From Oscillospiraceae bacterium (GTDB lineage: Bacteria > Bacillota > Clostridia > Oscillospirales > CAG-272), in contig SVQI01000015.1 in assembly GCA_015065455.1 (NCBI GenBank), forward strand, positions 1 to 43,707: a stretch of DNA of 43,707 bases, in the 5' to 3' direction. The position numbers were made by a program, and so were the translations under genes. Each line of letters begins with the position of its first letter. Positions within the stretch are counted from its first letter, which is position 1. This document shows positions 20,994-29,604 of the stretch, piece after piece. The notes below the pieces were generated by a model. It searched no databases. It was not told the DNA's origin and saw nothing but the letters and a program-made list of their open reading frames with translations.

Positions 20994-21153
20994 GTATTTT
21001 TTGCAATTTTTTCAGCATTTCCGTTTGGGATTGTTTATATATTATTTATAATAAGAAAGCTTTTTTCTCTCAATGATAACGACTCGAAATCACTGGAGTT
21101 GTAATTTTTCATAAAAAAAGATGTGTTTTTTTGACAAAAATACCGAAAAACAC

Positions 21154-21182
21154 TTGTAAAAACAAATTAACTGTGCTATAAT
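21154..21182 (+). promoter_or_regulatory. Promoter of the antiporter gene
   Basis: TTGTAA (21154-21159) and TATAAT (21177-21182) are 17 bases apart, with TGTGC before the -10 (extended -10 character). The start of transcription is near 21189, about 50 bases before the gene. The stretch 20994-21153 is AT-rich and shows only a weak hairpin at 21079-21105. Confidence 0.75.
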
Positions 21183-21241
21183 TCTGTTTCGTGTATATCA
21201 CTATCAATAATAATATTATATAGAAAAAGAGATGAATTGAT

Positions 21242-22534
21242 ATGGCAATTTTATTATCAGTATCCATTGCACTTCTTGCAGGTCTTCTTATGACCAGAGT
21301 ATTCAAGAAGTTTAAGCTTCCTGCGGTTACAGCATATCTTATCGCAGGTGTTCTTATCGGTCCGTACTGCCTTGGTCAGCTTGGCATACATGGTCTTGGA
21401 TTTGACACTCACGAAGCGGTAGCACAGCTTTCACTGTTATCCGAAGTAGCTTTAGGCTTTATTGCTTTCTCGATAGGTAACGAGTTCAGACTTGACGAGC
21501 TCAAGAAAACGGGTAAGCAGGCACTTGTTATCGGTATCGTTCAGGCTTTGGCAGCAACGTTTTTCGTTGACCTTGCCCTTTACGGAATGCATTTTTTGAT
21601 GCCCGATAAAATTTCTCTCGCACAAGTTTTGACTCTCGGTGCTATTGCGACGGCAACAGCTCCCGCGGCAACCCTTATGGTAGTACGTCAATACAAAGCA
21701 GACGGTCCTTTGACAAAGCTTTTGCTTCCTATAGTTGCTCTTGACGACGCTGTCGGACTTGTAGTTTTTGCAGTATCGTTCGGTATAGCAAAGACTTTGG
21801 TAAGCGGAAACGTTGATTTAGTATCCATACTCGTTAACCCCTTTGTTGAAATTATCTGCTCACTTGTTTTGGGCGCAGTTATGGGTTGGGTTCTCACACA
21901 GCTTGAAAAGCTTTTCAACTCGAACACAAACCGTCTTAACCTTACAATCGGTATCGTGTTCCTGACAGCTTCTCTTTCGATGCTTGAGTTCTCAATAGGT
22001 CCCGTACATATTCACTTCTCTTCCTTGCTCACTTGTATGATGCTCGGAACTGTGTTCTGCAACATCTGTCCTCTTTCAGAAGACCTTATGAAAGCTGCTG
22101 ATAAATGGACGTCTCCTCTGTTTGCTTTATTCTTTGTGGTATCGGGTGCAGAGCTTGAGCTCGGAGTATTCGCAGACCAGGCGATAGTAATTATCGGTAT
22201 TGTATATATTATATTTAGATGTATCGGTAAATACACGGGAACTTTGGCAAGCGCAAAAGCGACCAAGTGCGAACCGCAGATTTGCAAGTATCTTGGAATT
22301 ACCCTATTCCCTCAGGCAGGCGTTGCTCTTGGTATGTGTACTATTGCGATGCAGCTCGGCGAAGCAGGAAACCTTATAAGAAATATTACACTTTTTGCAG
22401 TGCTTATATACGAACTTGTTGGTCCGTTGCTTACAAGACGTGCTCTTGAAGCGGCAGGCGAAATTAAGCCTATGCCTGAACACGTTAAGAATCGTAGACA
22501 GGAAAAGCTCAGCGCTGTCGGCAAAAACAAATAA
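21242..22534 (+). CDS. Monovalent cation:proton antiporter, CPA2 (Kef/NapA-like) family
   Basis: This 430-residue protein is almost wholly made of membrane helices (12-13 predicted by eye). It contains GVLIGPYCLG, ATATAPAATLMVVRQ and the paired acidic motif IVALDDAVGLVVF, whose two Asp residues bind cation and protons in CPA2 exchangers. There is no RCK/TrkA-N domain at the C-terminus; it ends in a short basic tail (HVKNRRQEKLSAVGKNK). Na+ for H+ exchange is the likely activity, and with a predicted Na+-type ATP synthase in the same window it would help set the sodium gradient (inference). It is a single-gene unit with its own promoter and terminator. Confidence 0.88.
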   Translation: MAILLSVSIALLAGLLMTRVFKKFKLPAVTAYLIAGVLIGPYCLGQLGIHGLGFDTHEAVAQLSLLSEVALGFIAFSIGNEFRLDELKKTGKQALVIGIVQALAATFFVDLALYGMHFLMPDKISLAQVLTLGAIATATAPAATLMVVRQYKADGPLTKLLLPIVALDDAVGLVVFAVSFGIAKTLVSGNVDLVSILVNPFVEIICSLVLGAVMGWVLTQLEKLFNSNTNRLNLTIGIVFLTASLSMLEFSIGPVHIHFSSLLTCMMLGTVFCNICPLSEDLMKAADKWTSPLFALFFVVSGAELELGVFADQAIVIIGIVYIIFRCIGKYTGTLASAKATKCEPQICKYLGITLFPQAGVALGMCTIAMQLGEAGNLIRNITLFAVLIYELVGPLLTRRALEAAGEIKPMPEHVKNRRQEKLSAVGKNK

Positions 22535-22552
22535 TATGATATATTATAAAAA

Positions 22553-22580
22553 ACAGAACGGAAACTCAATTCCGTTCTGT
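22553..22580 (+). terminator. Terminator of the antiporter gene
   Basis: The perfect 11-bp stem ACAGAACGGAA / TTCCGTTCTGT with a 6-base loop is followed by T7. Confidence 0.93.
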
Positions 22581-22609
22581 TTTTTTGTGTATGTAAGATT
22601 ATAAACACT

Positions 22610-23168
22610 ATTAAATCCTTTATGGAGCTCTCCTCCCGTCAGATGGAGCTAAAAGGTTAGAGTTTTTCAAAAAACGGGGCGTCGAGGATGTCGCCCCCTA
22701 CAAAACAGGCAATACCACTTTTGCAAACCAAGGGTGGTACCGAGGAAGGAACATTTTCATTAGAAAAACAAAAAGTATAATCTAACATTACATCTTACGC
22801 GAACGATGGGGGTGCAAAGGGGGTAATCCCCCTTTGTCGTTTCAGGGGTAGGAGTCAAGAGGAGGGGAAATCGAAATCCCCTCCTCTTGTGCCTTCTTTG
22901 GTTACTTTCTTGGCACGCAAGAAAGTAACGTAAAAAAGAAAAAAATACAATATTATTAAAACAAATAACACATCTTAAAAAAAGAAAAAAGCTATCGCTT
23001 TTTTTAAAGGAGCACAGAATGTCAGGAGCTTCGCTCCCGAACCCACACAAGAGGAGCGCTTTTAAAAAAGCGCCCTCTTGACTCCCCCAAAACTTTTAAT
23101 AAAAAATATTATTTTAATTGCGCTTTTTGAAAAAAGCGCCTTTGGAAACCGCAAAAATTTTATAAATA
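22610..23168. repeat. Interspersed repeat copy 4 (arm fragment, modules A-B-D)
   Basis: It begins with a fragment of the inverted-repeat arm (CCCGTCAGATGGAGCT, 22635-22650) and continues with a diverged module A, hairpin module B (22900-22928), a segment with GCTATCGCTTTTTTTAAAGG in place of module C, and module D ending at about 23165. It lies directly after the terminator of the kinase operon. No gene is supported in 22581-23236. Confidence 0.82.
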
Positions 23169-23188
23169 CAAGCTATCTTTTATAATAA

Positions 23189-23219
23189 AACAGCCGCCCG
23201 TTTTTATCGGGTGGCTGTT
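23189..23219 (-). terminator. Terminator of the HD-rlmN-prpC-prkC operon
   Basis: On the minus strand AACAGCCACCCG pairs with CGGGCGGCTGTT (one U-G pair) across a 7-base loop and is followed by TTATTATAAAAG. It lies 17 bases after the kinase stop. Confidence 0.75.
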
Positions 23220-23236
23220 TGGTTATGTATCGTTTA

Positions 23237-25354
23237 TTATTGGGGTGTAGCCGTATTCTCAGGAGTATTACCCGTTGTTTGCTCGGCATTTCCCGTTGTC
23301 TCTGACGGTTGTGTCGTATCTGCCGGAGGCTGTGTCGTGTTTTCAGGCGTCTTCGTTGTAGTATCTGGCGTTGTCGTAGTCTCAGGGGCTTTTGTTGTGG
23401 TTTCGGGAGGAGCCGTAGTCGTTTCTACCGGCTTCGGTCCCTTACTTACGTATACCGTAACCACTTTGCCCTCTTCGTAATAATCCGTCTTGGGAAGGAA
23501 TTCCTCATCCTTTTTAGGATCGGTCTTGATTACCATATCCTTCTGAATATCTTCATTTTCCTCATATTCTACAACATAGGGAATCTTTAGCTTATCAAGT
23601 TCCTTTTTAACGTCATCAAGCTTCCAGTTAGCATAATCCTGTTTTAACGTTACAGGATCGGGCATAGGAGGCCCGTTGCTGACAACAAGTGAAACTTTTG
23701 TTCCCATCGGAACATCCGAATCAACAGCATGACCCTGCTCAAGAACCTCATCTTTGGGCTTCTTTGAATCCTGTTGATGAATCTCACCAACGTCAAGCTG
23801 GAGAGTCTTAAGCATTTCCTTAGCCTCTTCAAGAGTCTTACCTACAAGATTCGGCATCTTTATCATCTGAACGTCAGCGCCCGTACTTACGTACAACGTT
23901 ACCAAAGAATTCTTAGTTACCGTTGCTCCCGCTTCAGGCTCAGTCTTAAATACCAAACCTTCGGGAACGTATTCGTGCTTTTCAAACTTTACGGTAGTTC
24001 TGAGTCCAACCGATTCAGCTTTAAGTTCAGCCTTTCTGTAATCCGACATACAGTAATTAGGAAGAAGTATCGTACTTGCCTGCTGGTCTCTGCAAACTGT
24101 CAGCGTCAGATCGCATTTCTGCTTTCCTTCAATTACAACTCTCTTGGAACCACTTGAAGGCTCTTGTTTTATTATCGTATAGGGCTCGTAGTTAGAATTA
24201 TTGGTATAGGTAACTTTAACGTTATATCCCTTTTCTTCCAATTCCGCCCGCAGATCTTCTGAGTATACCTGATTAATAAATTCTCCAACAACTATCTCGT
24301 GTCTTACAGACGGGTCATCTTTAAACAGCTGTGTCAGAATAATAACCAAAGCGGTAACCAAAATAATGGCAAACGCTACGCAGATTCCGAGTATCACGGG
24401 AAGCATAGAACCGTTCTGTTTCTTTCTCTTGGGTTTATTGCTCTTCATTTTTGCCAAAATTCCCTTAATTCCCGTCGCAGCAGGAATAGCCGCCATTTTC
24501 TTATTACTGAAAACGTACGAGGGGTTTGTCAACATCTGTTCTATATGCTTACGCATCGCCGCAGCGCTCTGAAAACGCTTGTCGGGGTTCTTTTCCATAG
24601 CAGTCATTATTATCTGCTCGATACCCACGGCAATTCCCGGCATCTTTTCTCTCGGGTTTTTCGGTTGTTCGTTTATCTGCTTCAATGCAACCGACACGGG
24701 AGTGTCCGCCTTAAACGGCAAGTCACCCGTCAGCATTTCGTACATAACAATACCTAACGAATATATATCGCTTCTGGGGTCAATTATCTTACCGCTTGCC
24801 TGCTCGGGACTTATATAATATACAGTACCAATCGCTTTATCTGCAACTGTAACCGTTTCTGCATTCGGGAGCTTTGCTATTCCAAAGTCCGTAACCTTTA
24901 TTACACCGTTTTTGAGAAGCATAATATTCTGAGGCTTAATATCTCTGTGGATAATACCCTTTGAATGAGCGTGTTCAAGCGCTTTCAATATCTGCTGAGT
25001 ATATATCAAAGCCTCGCGGCTGCTCAAAGGCCCTTTTCTCGTAATATAGTTCTTGAGAGTAATACCCTCAACTCTTTCCATAACTATATACTTCAAGTCG
25101 CCCTTGATGGAAATATCGTAGATAGACACAATATTCGGGTGCGAAAGCATTGAAATTGCCTTCGATTCATTTATAAATCTTTTAACAGCCTGAGGGTCTT
25201 TTGATATATCATCCTTAAGCACCTTCAAAGCTACCGTGCGCTTCATAACAAGGTCCATAGCCTCAAATACAATAGCCATTCCGCCCTTGCCGAGAATCTT
25301 CACTATCTTATATCTGTTGTCAAGTATCTGACCTATATACTTTTCAAGATCCAT
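23237..25354 (-). CDS. prkC: PASTA-domain Ser/Thr protein kinase (PrkC/Stk1/IreK type)
   Basis: The 705-residue membrane kinase has an N-terminal kinase domain (residues about 15-275): Gly-loop GKGGMA at 22-27, Lys44 in VALK, HRDIKPQN, DFGIAK and SPEQASG. A juxtamembrane basic stretch, one membrane helix (about 318-342) and four PASTA-like repeats outside (about 355-645) follow. The C-terminal ~60 residues are a Thr/Pro-rich tail of repeated ETTT/APE units. These kinases sense peptidoglycan fragments or lipid II and control wall synthesis and division. The gene lies 15 bases after the PP2C gene, the usual partner pair. The rsgA gene that often follows prkC is missing. The ribosome site is GAGGTG. 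Confidence 0.94.
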   Translation of the reverse strand: MDLEKYIGQILDNRYKIVKILGKGGMAIVFEAMDLVMKRTVALKVLKDDISKDPQAVKRFINESKAISMLSHPNIVSIYDISIKGDLKYIVMERVEGITLKNYITRKGPLSSREALIYTQQILKALEHAHSKGIIHRDIKPQNIMLLKNGVIKVTDFGIAKLPNAETVTVADKAIGTVYYISPEQASGKIIDPRSDIYSLGIVMYEMLTGDLPFKADTPVSVALKQINEQPKNPREKMPGIAVGIEQIIMTAMEKNPDKRFQSAAAMRKHIEQMLTNPSYVFSNKKMAAIPAATGIKGILAKMKSNKPKRKKQNGSMLPVILGICVAFAIILVTALVIILTQLFKDDPSVRHEIVVGEFINQVYSEDLRAELEEKGYNVKVTYTNNSNYEPYTIIKQEPSSGSKRVVIEGKQKCDLTLTVCRDQQASTILLPNYCMSDYRKAELKAESVGLRTTVKFEKHEYVPEGLVFKTEPEAGATVTKNSLVTLYVSTGADVQMIKMPNLVGKTLEEAKEMLKTLQLDVGEIHQQDSKKPKDEVLEQGHAVDSDVPMGTKVSLVVSNGPPMPDPVTLKQDYANWKLDDVKKELDKLKIPYVVEYEENEDIQKDMVIKTDPKKDEEFLPKTDYYEEGKVVTVYVSKGPKPVETTTAPPETTTKAPETTTTPDTTTKTPENTTQPPADTTQPSETTGNAEQTTGNTPENTATPQ

Positions 25355-25369
25355 TACCGTTCACCTCGC

Positions 25370-26191
25370 TTAACCTTCCGCGTCTTCTGTTTCGGCTGCC
25401 GTTTCTTCATTTTCTTCGGCATACTCGTCAAGACTGATAACTACGGCCGTAATATTATCTCCGCCGCCGTTCTCATTTGCCTTATCTATTAAAGTCTTAC
25501 ATATCTCTTCAAGCGAATCTCCTTCGGTGATGATGCTATGTATAGTCTTGTTATCAACAAAATTCGTCAAACCGTCAGAACACAGCAAAACATACTTCGC
25601 ATTTTTCTCAGCCAGATTGCAAAACGTAATATCGGGTTCCTCAGTCTTCTGTGTTCCTATCGCCTTGGTAATAATATTCTTATGCGGATTCACTAATGCT
25701 TCCTCGGGAGTAATCTGACCCATATCTATAAGAGTCTGCACGTAAGAATGATCGCGGGTAAGCTGCTCAATTTCTTCATCGTAAACCAAATAAAGTCTTG
25801 AGTCTCCCACGTTGGTTATATACATACAGTTGTCAATTATGAGCGCTGAAACAAGCGTCGTTCCCATTCCCGACAATTCTTTATTCTTATTCGCCTTTTT
25901 GTATACCTCGGAATTTGCTGCTGTTACCGCTTTTTTAAGAATCTTTTCTATTTCACTGTCTTCTCCGCCAAAACGAAGCTGAGACTTCGATTCAAAATCG
26001 GCAAGTTTCTTCTTTACCTGTTTAACAAAAGTCGAGCTTGCCAATCCGCTGGCGGTCTGTCCGCCGTTGGCTCCGCCCATTCCGTCGCACACAAGGCATA
26101 GAACGGCATTGTCGTATAGCTGTTCGGTTGCAAAGCTATCTTGATTCTCACGGCGTTTCATGCCCGTGTCGCTTTTTCCGAAAAACTGCAT
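25370..26191 (-). CDS. prpC: PP2C-family Ser/Thr protein phosphatase (PrpC/Stp1/IreP type)
   Basis: From the chosen start the protein has 273 residues. PP2C motifs are present in order: RRENQDS (13-19), CDGMGGANGG with metal-binding Asp36/Gly37, GDSRLYLV, SDGLTNFVDN and GGGDNITAVV. It removes phosphate from targets of the adjacent PASTA kinase. An earlier ATG at 26221 is possible, but GGGAGG lies 7-8 bases before the ATG at 26191. An acidic tail rich in Glu ends the protein. Confidence 0.93.
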   Translation of the reverse strand: MQFFGKSDTGMKRRENQDSFATEQLYDNAVLCLVCDGMGGANGGQTASGLASSTFVKQVKKKLADFESKSQLRFGGEDSEIEKILKKAVTAANSEVYKKANKNKELSGMGTTLVSALIIDNCMYITNVGDSRLYLVYDEEIEQLTRDHSYVQTLIDMGQITPEEALVNPHKNIITKAIGTQKTEEPDITFCNLAEKNAKYVLLCSDGLTNFVDNKTIHSIITEGDSLEEICKTLIDKANENGGGDNITAVVISLDEYAEENEETAAETEDAEG

Positions 26192-26253
26192 ACCTTTTCC
26201 TCCCATAGTAATCGTCATCAATAAAATCTATATTTGTGTAAATCCTGTGTTTC

Positions 26254-27285
26254 TTATTCTTTTTCCATTTCCGTCCTGCGAAGCTGTCCGCACGAAGCAT
26301 TTATATCACTGCCAAGCTTACGCCTTACAGTCGCATTTATCCCTCTCTTTTCGAGGTTAGCCTGAAAAATTTGCGCCGATTTCATTTCACTCGTAAAGCC
26401 CGTTCCCTCAACTGTATTTACGGGAATCAGATTCACGTGAAATGGCATCTTCGGCAATTTCCTCATAAGCAAATCAGCCAATCTGTCAGCCTGAGATTTA
26501 TTATCGTTCACTCCGCTTATAACTGCATATTCAAACGATATACGTCTGCCCGTCTTTTCAAAATACACTCTGCAAGCATCAAGCAAACTGTCTATATTCC
26601 ATTTTTTATTTATCGGCATAAGTGCCGAACGGTCTTCATCGTTTGAATGGTGGAGAGAAACCGACAGTGTAACCGGTAAATTCTCCTCAGCCAAGCAATA
26701 TATCTTATCCACCACACCGCACGTCGAAAGCGAAACGTGGCGGAGTCCTATATTCATTCCCTCGTCAAGACTGACAAGGCGAAGAAACTTCATAACGTTA
26801 TCGTAGTTGTCGAGAGGCTCGCCTATTCCCATCAGAACGATATTCGATATGCGGAGTCCGGTGTCGTTTTGAGCCACAAGAACCTGTCCCAGCATTTCCG
26901 AAGGAGTCAGATTTCTTACCCAGCCGTTTTGGGTCGACGCGCAGAATTTACAGCCCATCTTGCAACCCGCCTGACTCGATATACATATTGTATTCCCGTG
27001 TTTATATTTCATGACAACGCTTTCAATGCACTGTCCGTCAGTTAGCTTAAATAAGTATTTTACCGTTCCGTCAAGCTTCGATACGTATTTGCGCAATATT
27101 TCAGGGAGAGCTATATAGGCTTTTTCTGCCAACTCCTCGCGCATCTTTTTAGGAAGGTTTGTCATTTCATCAAAGGTTGCGCCCTTGTGAATCCACGAAA
27201 ACAACTGCTTTACTCTGTAAGACGGCTCGTTTTCAAGAAATTTTGCCAATTCGTCGGGAAATAAACTTAAAATATCCGTTTTCAT
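26254..27285 (-). CDS. rlmN: 23S rRNA (adenine-C2)-methyltransferase RlmN
   Basis: This 343-residue radical SAM enzyme methylates A2503 of 23S rRNA and certain tRNAs. The cluster motif is C108-x3-C112-x2-C115. The two additional catalytic cysteines of the family are both present: Cys101 in the CISSQAGC segment and Cys332 in NASCGQLRR. The start overlaps the stop of the HD gene by 4 bases. The rlmN-prpC-prkC order is typical for Bacillota. Confidence 0.95.
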   Translation of the reverse strand: MKTDILSLFPDELAKFLENEPSYRVKQLFSWIHKGATFDEMTNLPKKMREELAEKAYIALPEILRKYVSKLDGTVKYLFKLTDGQCIESVVMKYKHGNTICISSQAGCKMGCKFCASTQNGWVRNLTPSEMLGQVLVAQNDTGLRISNIVLMGIGEPLDNYDNVMKFLRLVSLDEGMNIGLRHVSLSTCGVVDKIYCLAEENLPVTLSVSLHHSNDEDRSALMPINKKWNIDSLLDACRVYFEKTGRRISFEYAVISGVNDNKSQADRLADLLMRKLPKMPFHVNLIPVNTVEGTGFTSEMKSAQIFQANLEKRGINATVRRKLGSDINASCGQLRRTEMEKE

Positions 27286-27872
27286 AATTCGTCAAGCGTT
27301 CCCGAAAATGCAGGAAGAAAGTTTTCCATAAAATAATCAAGCTCTTCAAACTTCATATCGCGTAGTGACTTTTCTGTCGACTCTCTTGCGCTCGTAAAAT
27401 CCTTGTTCCCGCTTTTTTCTTCTTCAATACATTTAATAAGTGCGCACAGCTTATCGGCACCCTTTATGAGTTTTTTTGTCTCTTTGTCAATAGGGGTAAA
27501 TTCAAGTATCTTTTCATATTCACTCTGAAGCTCGGGCGGGAGTCTGTCTATAAGCTGTTTTGTAGCCTGATTTTCAAGCTCCGCATAGCATTGACGCAAC
27601 GCCTGATTTGCATATTTAACAGGTGTCGGAAGGTCTCCCGTAAACACCTCGGGCATATCGTGATACAAAGCCAACACGGCTACTCTGTCGGCATCGTAAT
27701 TCTTTCCGAAATAAGTATTGCCAATCAAAGCAAGCGCGTGCGCTACGCACGAAACCTCTGCTGCATGGGTAGAAAGATTTTCGTTCATCACGTTTCGCAT
27801 AAGTCCCCAGCGATTTATATACTTCTGTCTGAAAAATACAGCAAAAAAGCTATTGCCGTTTACTTCGCTCAC
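27282..27872 (-). CDS. HD-domain 5'-deoxynucleotidase, YfbR-like
   Basis: This 196-residue phosphohydrolase resembles YfbR, which removes phosphate from deoxynucleoside monophosphates. The sequence INRWGLMRNVMNENLSTH aligns with the YfbR start region. Metal ligands are His36, His71-Asp72, with Glu75 and Asp80 in the positions of the catalytic Glu and Asp. The open frame extends to 27896, but GGGGGGA lies 6 bases before a GTG at 27872. That start also gives the usual length before SFF, so it is chosen with moderate confidence. It is the first gene of the operon with rlmN. Confidence 0.85.
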   Translation of the reverse strand: MSEVNGNSFFAVFFRQKYINRWGLMRNVMNENLSTHAAEVSCVAHALALIGNTYFGKNYDADRVAVLALYHDMPEVFTGDLPTPVKYANQALRQCYAELENQATKQLIDRLPPELQSEYEKILEFTPIDKETKKLIKGADKLCALIKCIEEEKSGNKDFTSARESTEKSLRDMKFEELDYFMENFLPAFSGTLDEL

Positions 27873-27919
27873 CGTAAATCCCCCCATACTGCACATTAAA
27901 TTATATAGTAATTCATACT

Positions 27920-27949
27920 ATTATACCACTTTATAGCATAGATTGTCAA
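27920..27949 (-). promoter_or_regulatory. Sigma-A promoter of the HD-rlmN-prpC-prkC operon
   Basis: TTGACA (27944-27949) and TATAAT (27920-27925) are separated by 18 bases on the minus strand. Transcription should begin near 27912. Confidence 0.82.
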
Positions 27950-28081
27950 GAAATATCGGCTTACAAACGGCATTATTTATATTTTTTTACAATTTATTCG
28001 GAATATATTCAGTCTTTGGAAAATAGAATTGTACAAATCAGACTTGCATTAAAAAAGAAGCTCGAAAGGCAGGAACAACTA

Positions 28082-29026
28082 ATGGATAACTGTGTATATT
28101 TACCTGAAGGACTCAAACTCGAAACTATTGAAAACACCGAATACATCTCCAGCATACAAGGGCTCGAAAAAGCGAAGAATGAAGGAATCATACTCGAGGG
28201 AATGGCAGTGCTTTGCGACAGCGAACTATCTCTCCACGTTGAACTTGAAAACGGTATTCGTGGTATTATTCCAAAGGACGAAGTTATATGGGAGTGTAAC
28301 GGAAACGGAGTTAAGGATATTGCCGTTATAACAAGAGTAGGGAAAGCTGTTTGTTTTAAGGTTAAAGAAATAAAATACGAAAACGGTATTCCCTTCTGTT
28401 TGCTTTCAAGGCGGGAAGCTCAGAGAGAATGCTACGAATGTTTTCTGTCGCACCTGACCGCAGGCGACGTTATACCCTCAAAGGTCACGCATCTTGAGCA
28501 CTTCGGTGCATTTGTTGACGTCGGATGCGGAATCATTTCGCTTTTGTCAATTGACTGCATTTCCGTATCACGTATATCCCACCCGTCCGATCGCTTCACC
28601 GTCGGTCAGCACATAAAAACAGTAATAAAAAGCATCGACCTCGAAACAGGAAGAATATACGTAACACACAAAGAGCTTCTCGGCACGTGGCTTGAAAACG
28701 CTTCTCTTTTTTCAGTAGGCCAGACGGTCGCAGGAATAGTAAGAAGCATTGAGGATTATGGAATCTTCGTTGAGCTTACTCCAAATTTAGCAGGACTTGC
28801 AGAATTCAGAGAGGGTATAATCGTAGGTCAGACCGCGGCTGTGTACATAAAAAATATCATTCCCGAAAGAATGAAGATAAAATTAGTACTTATCGACAGC
28901 TATAAGGGCGAAAAAAGAACCGACGTCAATTCTTCCGTTCCGGTCAGCATCGACACCGATCATATCGACTTGTGGAAATATTCGCCTGATTGCTGTTCAA
29001 AGCAAATTGAAACTTACTTTTCATAA
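28082..29026 (+). CDS. S1-domain RNA-binding protein
   Basis: From ATG 28082 the protein has 314 residues. It opens with YLPEGLKLETIENTEYISS, a beginning I associate with a clostridial S1-domain family. An S1 fold is clear at about residues 125-200 (GDVIPSKVTHLEHFGAFVDVG...ISHPSDRFTVGQ), and a second one at about 210-270 (VGQTVAGIVRSIEDYGIFVEL). A degenerate OB-like segment may precede them. The frame is open to a TTG at 28016, but no good ribosome site lies before it, while AGGA lies 8 bases before the ATG. RNA binding is likely; the target is unknown. It is transcribed divergently from the HD gene. No clear promoter was found in 27950-28081. Confidence 0.82.
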   Translation: MDNCVYLPEGLKLETIENTEYISSIQGLEKAKNEGIILEGMAVLCDSELSLHVELENGIRGIIPKDEVIWECNGNGVKDIAVITRVGKAVCFKVKEIKYENGIPFCLLSRREAQRECYECFLSHLTAGDVIPSKVTHLEHFGAFVDVGCGIISLLSIDCISVSRISHPSDRFTVGQHIKTVIKSIDLETGRIYVTHKELLGTWLENASLFSVGQTVAGIVRSIEDYGIFVELTPNLAGLAEFREGIIVGQTAAVYIKNIIPERMKIKLVLIDSYKGEKRTDVNSSVPVSIDTDHIDLWKYSPDCCSKQIETYFS

Positions 29027-29045
29027 TAATTTAAACTTATAAACG

Positions 29046-29077
29046 TTGGGGCGTTGCTTTGTTTTGCAACACCCCAA
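29046..29077 (+). terminator. Probable terminator of the S1-domain gene
   Basis: TTGGGGCGTTGC faces GCAACACCCCAA with one mismatch and an 8-base loop, 19 bases after the stop. The T-run is weak (TATTTATAATAT). Confidence 0.65.
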
Positions 29078-29174
29078 TATTTATAATATGCTTTCGAGAT
29101 TTCAAAAAAATTGCTGAAATAAGCTGATTATTATTAAAAATTGAGTAAGATTGAAAAAAATTTAAGTATAACTA

Positions 29175-29203
29175 TTGATATTATTAAATAAAAAGTGTAA
29201 AAT
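29175..29203 (+). promoter_or_regulatory. Promoter of ireB
   Basis: TTGATA (29175-29180) and TAAAAT (29198-29203) are 17 bases apart in an AT-rich stretch; the transcript starts near 29210. Confidence 0.72.
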
Positions 29204-29243
29204 ATATGTATGTATTTATATCTTGCAAAAGGAGCTGAATAAA

Positions 29244-29501
29244 ATGTTTGACGAGAAAGATAAAACTCTGACCTTTTCGCTTAACGACGACAAAGGCGAC
29301 GACACCCGAAAGGTGCTGCTGAATGTGTATGCCGCACTCCTCGAAAAAGGATACGATCCCATAAACCAAATAGTCGGCTATATTCTTTCCGAAGACCCGA
29401 CGTATATTACCAATCATAAGAACGCCAGAAGCCTTATTCGCAAGATTGACCGTGATGAGCTTTTGAATATGCTTGTTAAAAACTTCCTTGGAGTAAAATA
29501 A
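29244..29501 (+). CDS. ireB: IreB family regulatory phosphoprotein (UPF0297)
   Basis: This 85-residue protein matches the IreB/UPF0297 family over its whole length: it opens with [12 protein letters not shown] and has [20 protein letters not shown] and a C-terminal [17 protein letters not shown]. In Enterococcus faecalis IreB is phosphorylated by the PASTA kinase IreK and dephosphorylated by IreP. The ATG at 29244 has AAAGGAG upstream; the longer frame begins upstream in the promoter and is rejected. Its usual partners ruvX and alaS are not here; instead it lies about 2 kb from the divergent kinase-phosphatase operon. Confidence 0.93.
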   Translation: MFDEKDKTLTFSLNDDKGDDTRKVLLNVYAALLEKGYDPINQIVGYILSEDPTYITNHKNARSLIRKIDRDELLNMLVKNFLGVK

Positions 29502-29540
29502 GCTTCTTGATTTTTGTAGATCATTTTGGTTCGGAATTTG

Positions 29541-29585
29541 AACTCTGTTCCCCATATAGCTGACGTTTTTAGCGGGAACAGAGTT
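29541..29585 (+). terminator. Hairpin between ireB and ribF (terminator or attenuator)
   Basis: The perfect 12-bp arms AACTCTGTTCCC and GGGAACAGAGTT enclose about 21 bases with a minor GCT/AGC stem. TTTTAGTTTATC follows. It ends about 20 bases before the ribF start, so it either ends the ireB transcript or modulates ribF-dacA. Confidence 0.65.
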
Positions 29586-29604
29586 TTAGTTTATCATTTT
29601 CAGG

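Noticed and set aside
21079..21105. Weak hairpin ACGACTC/GAGTTGT with a T-run upstream of the antiporter
   Set aside because: It has only seven pairs with a wobble and a 10-base loop, and lies upstream of the promoter; no transcript it would end is evident on that strand.
22760..23050. 96-codon frame on the minus strand in repeat copy 4
   Set aside because: It lies wholly in repeat sequence and shares only the module B peptide with the other copies; not a gene.
28016..28081. Longer S1-domain protein from a TTG at 28016
   Set aside because: No ribosome site lies before the TTG, while the ATG at 28082 has one and matches the start I recall for the family.
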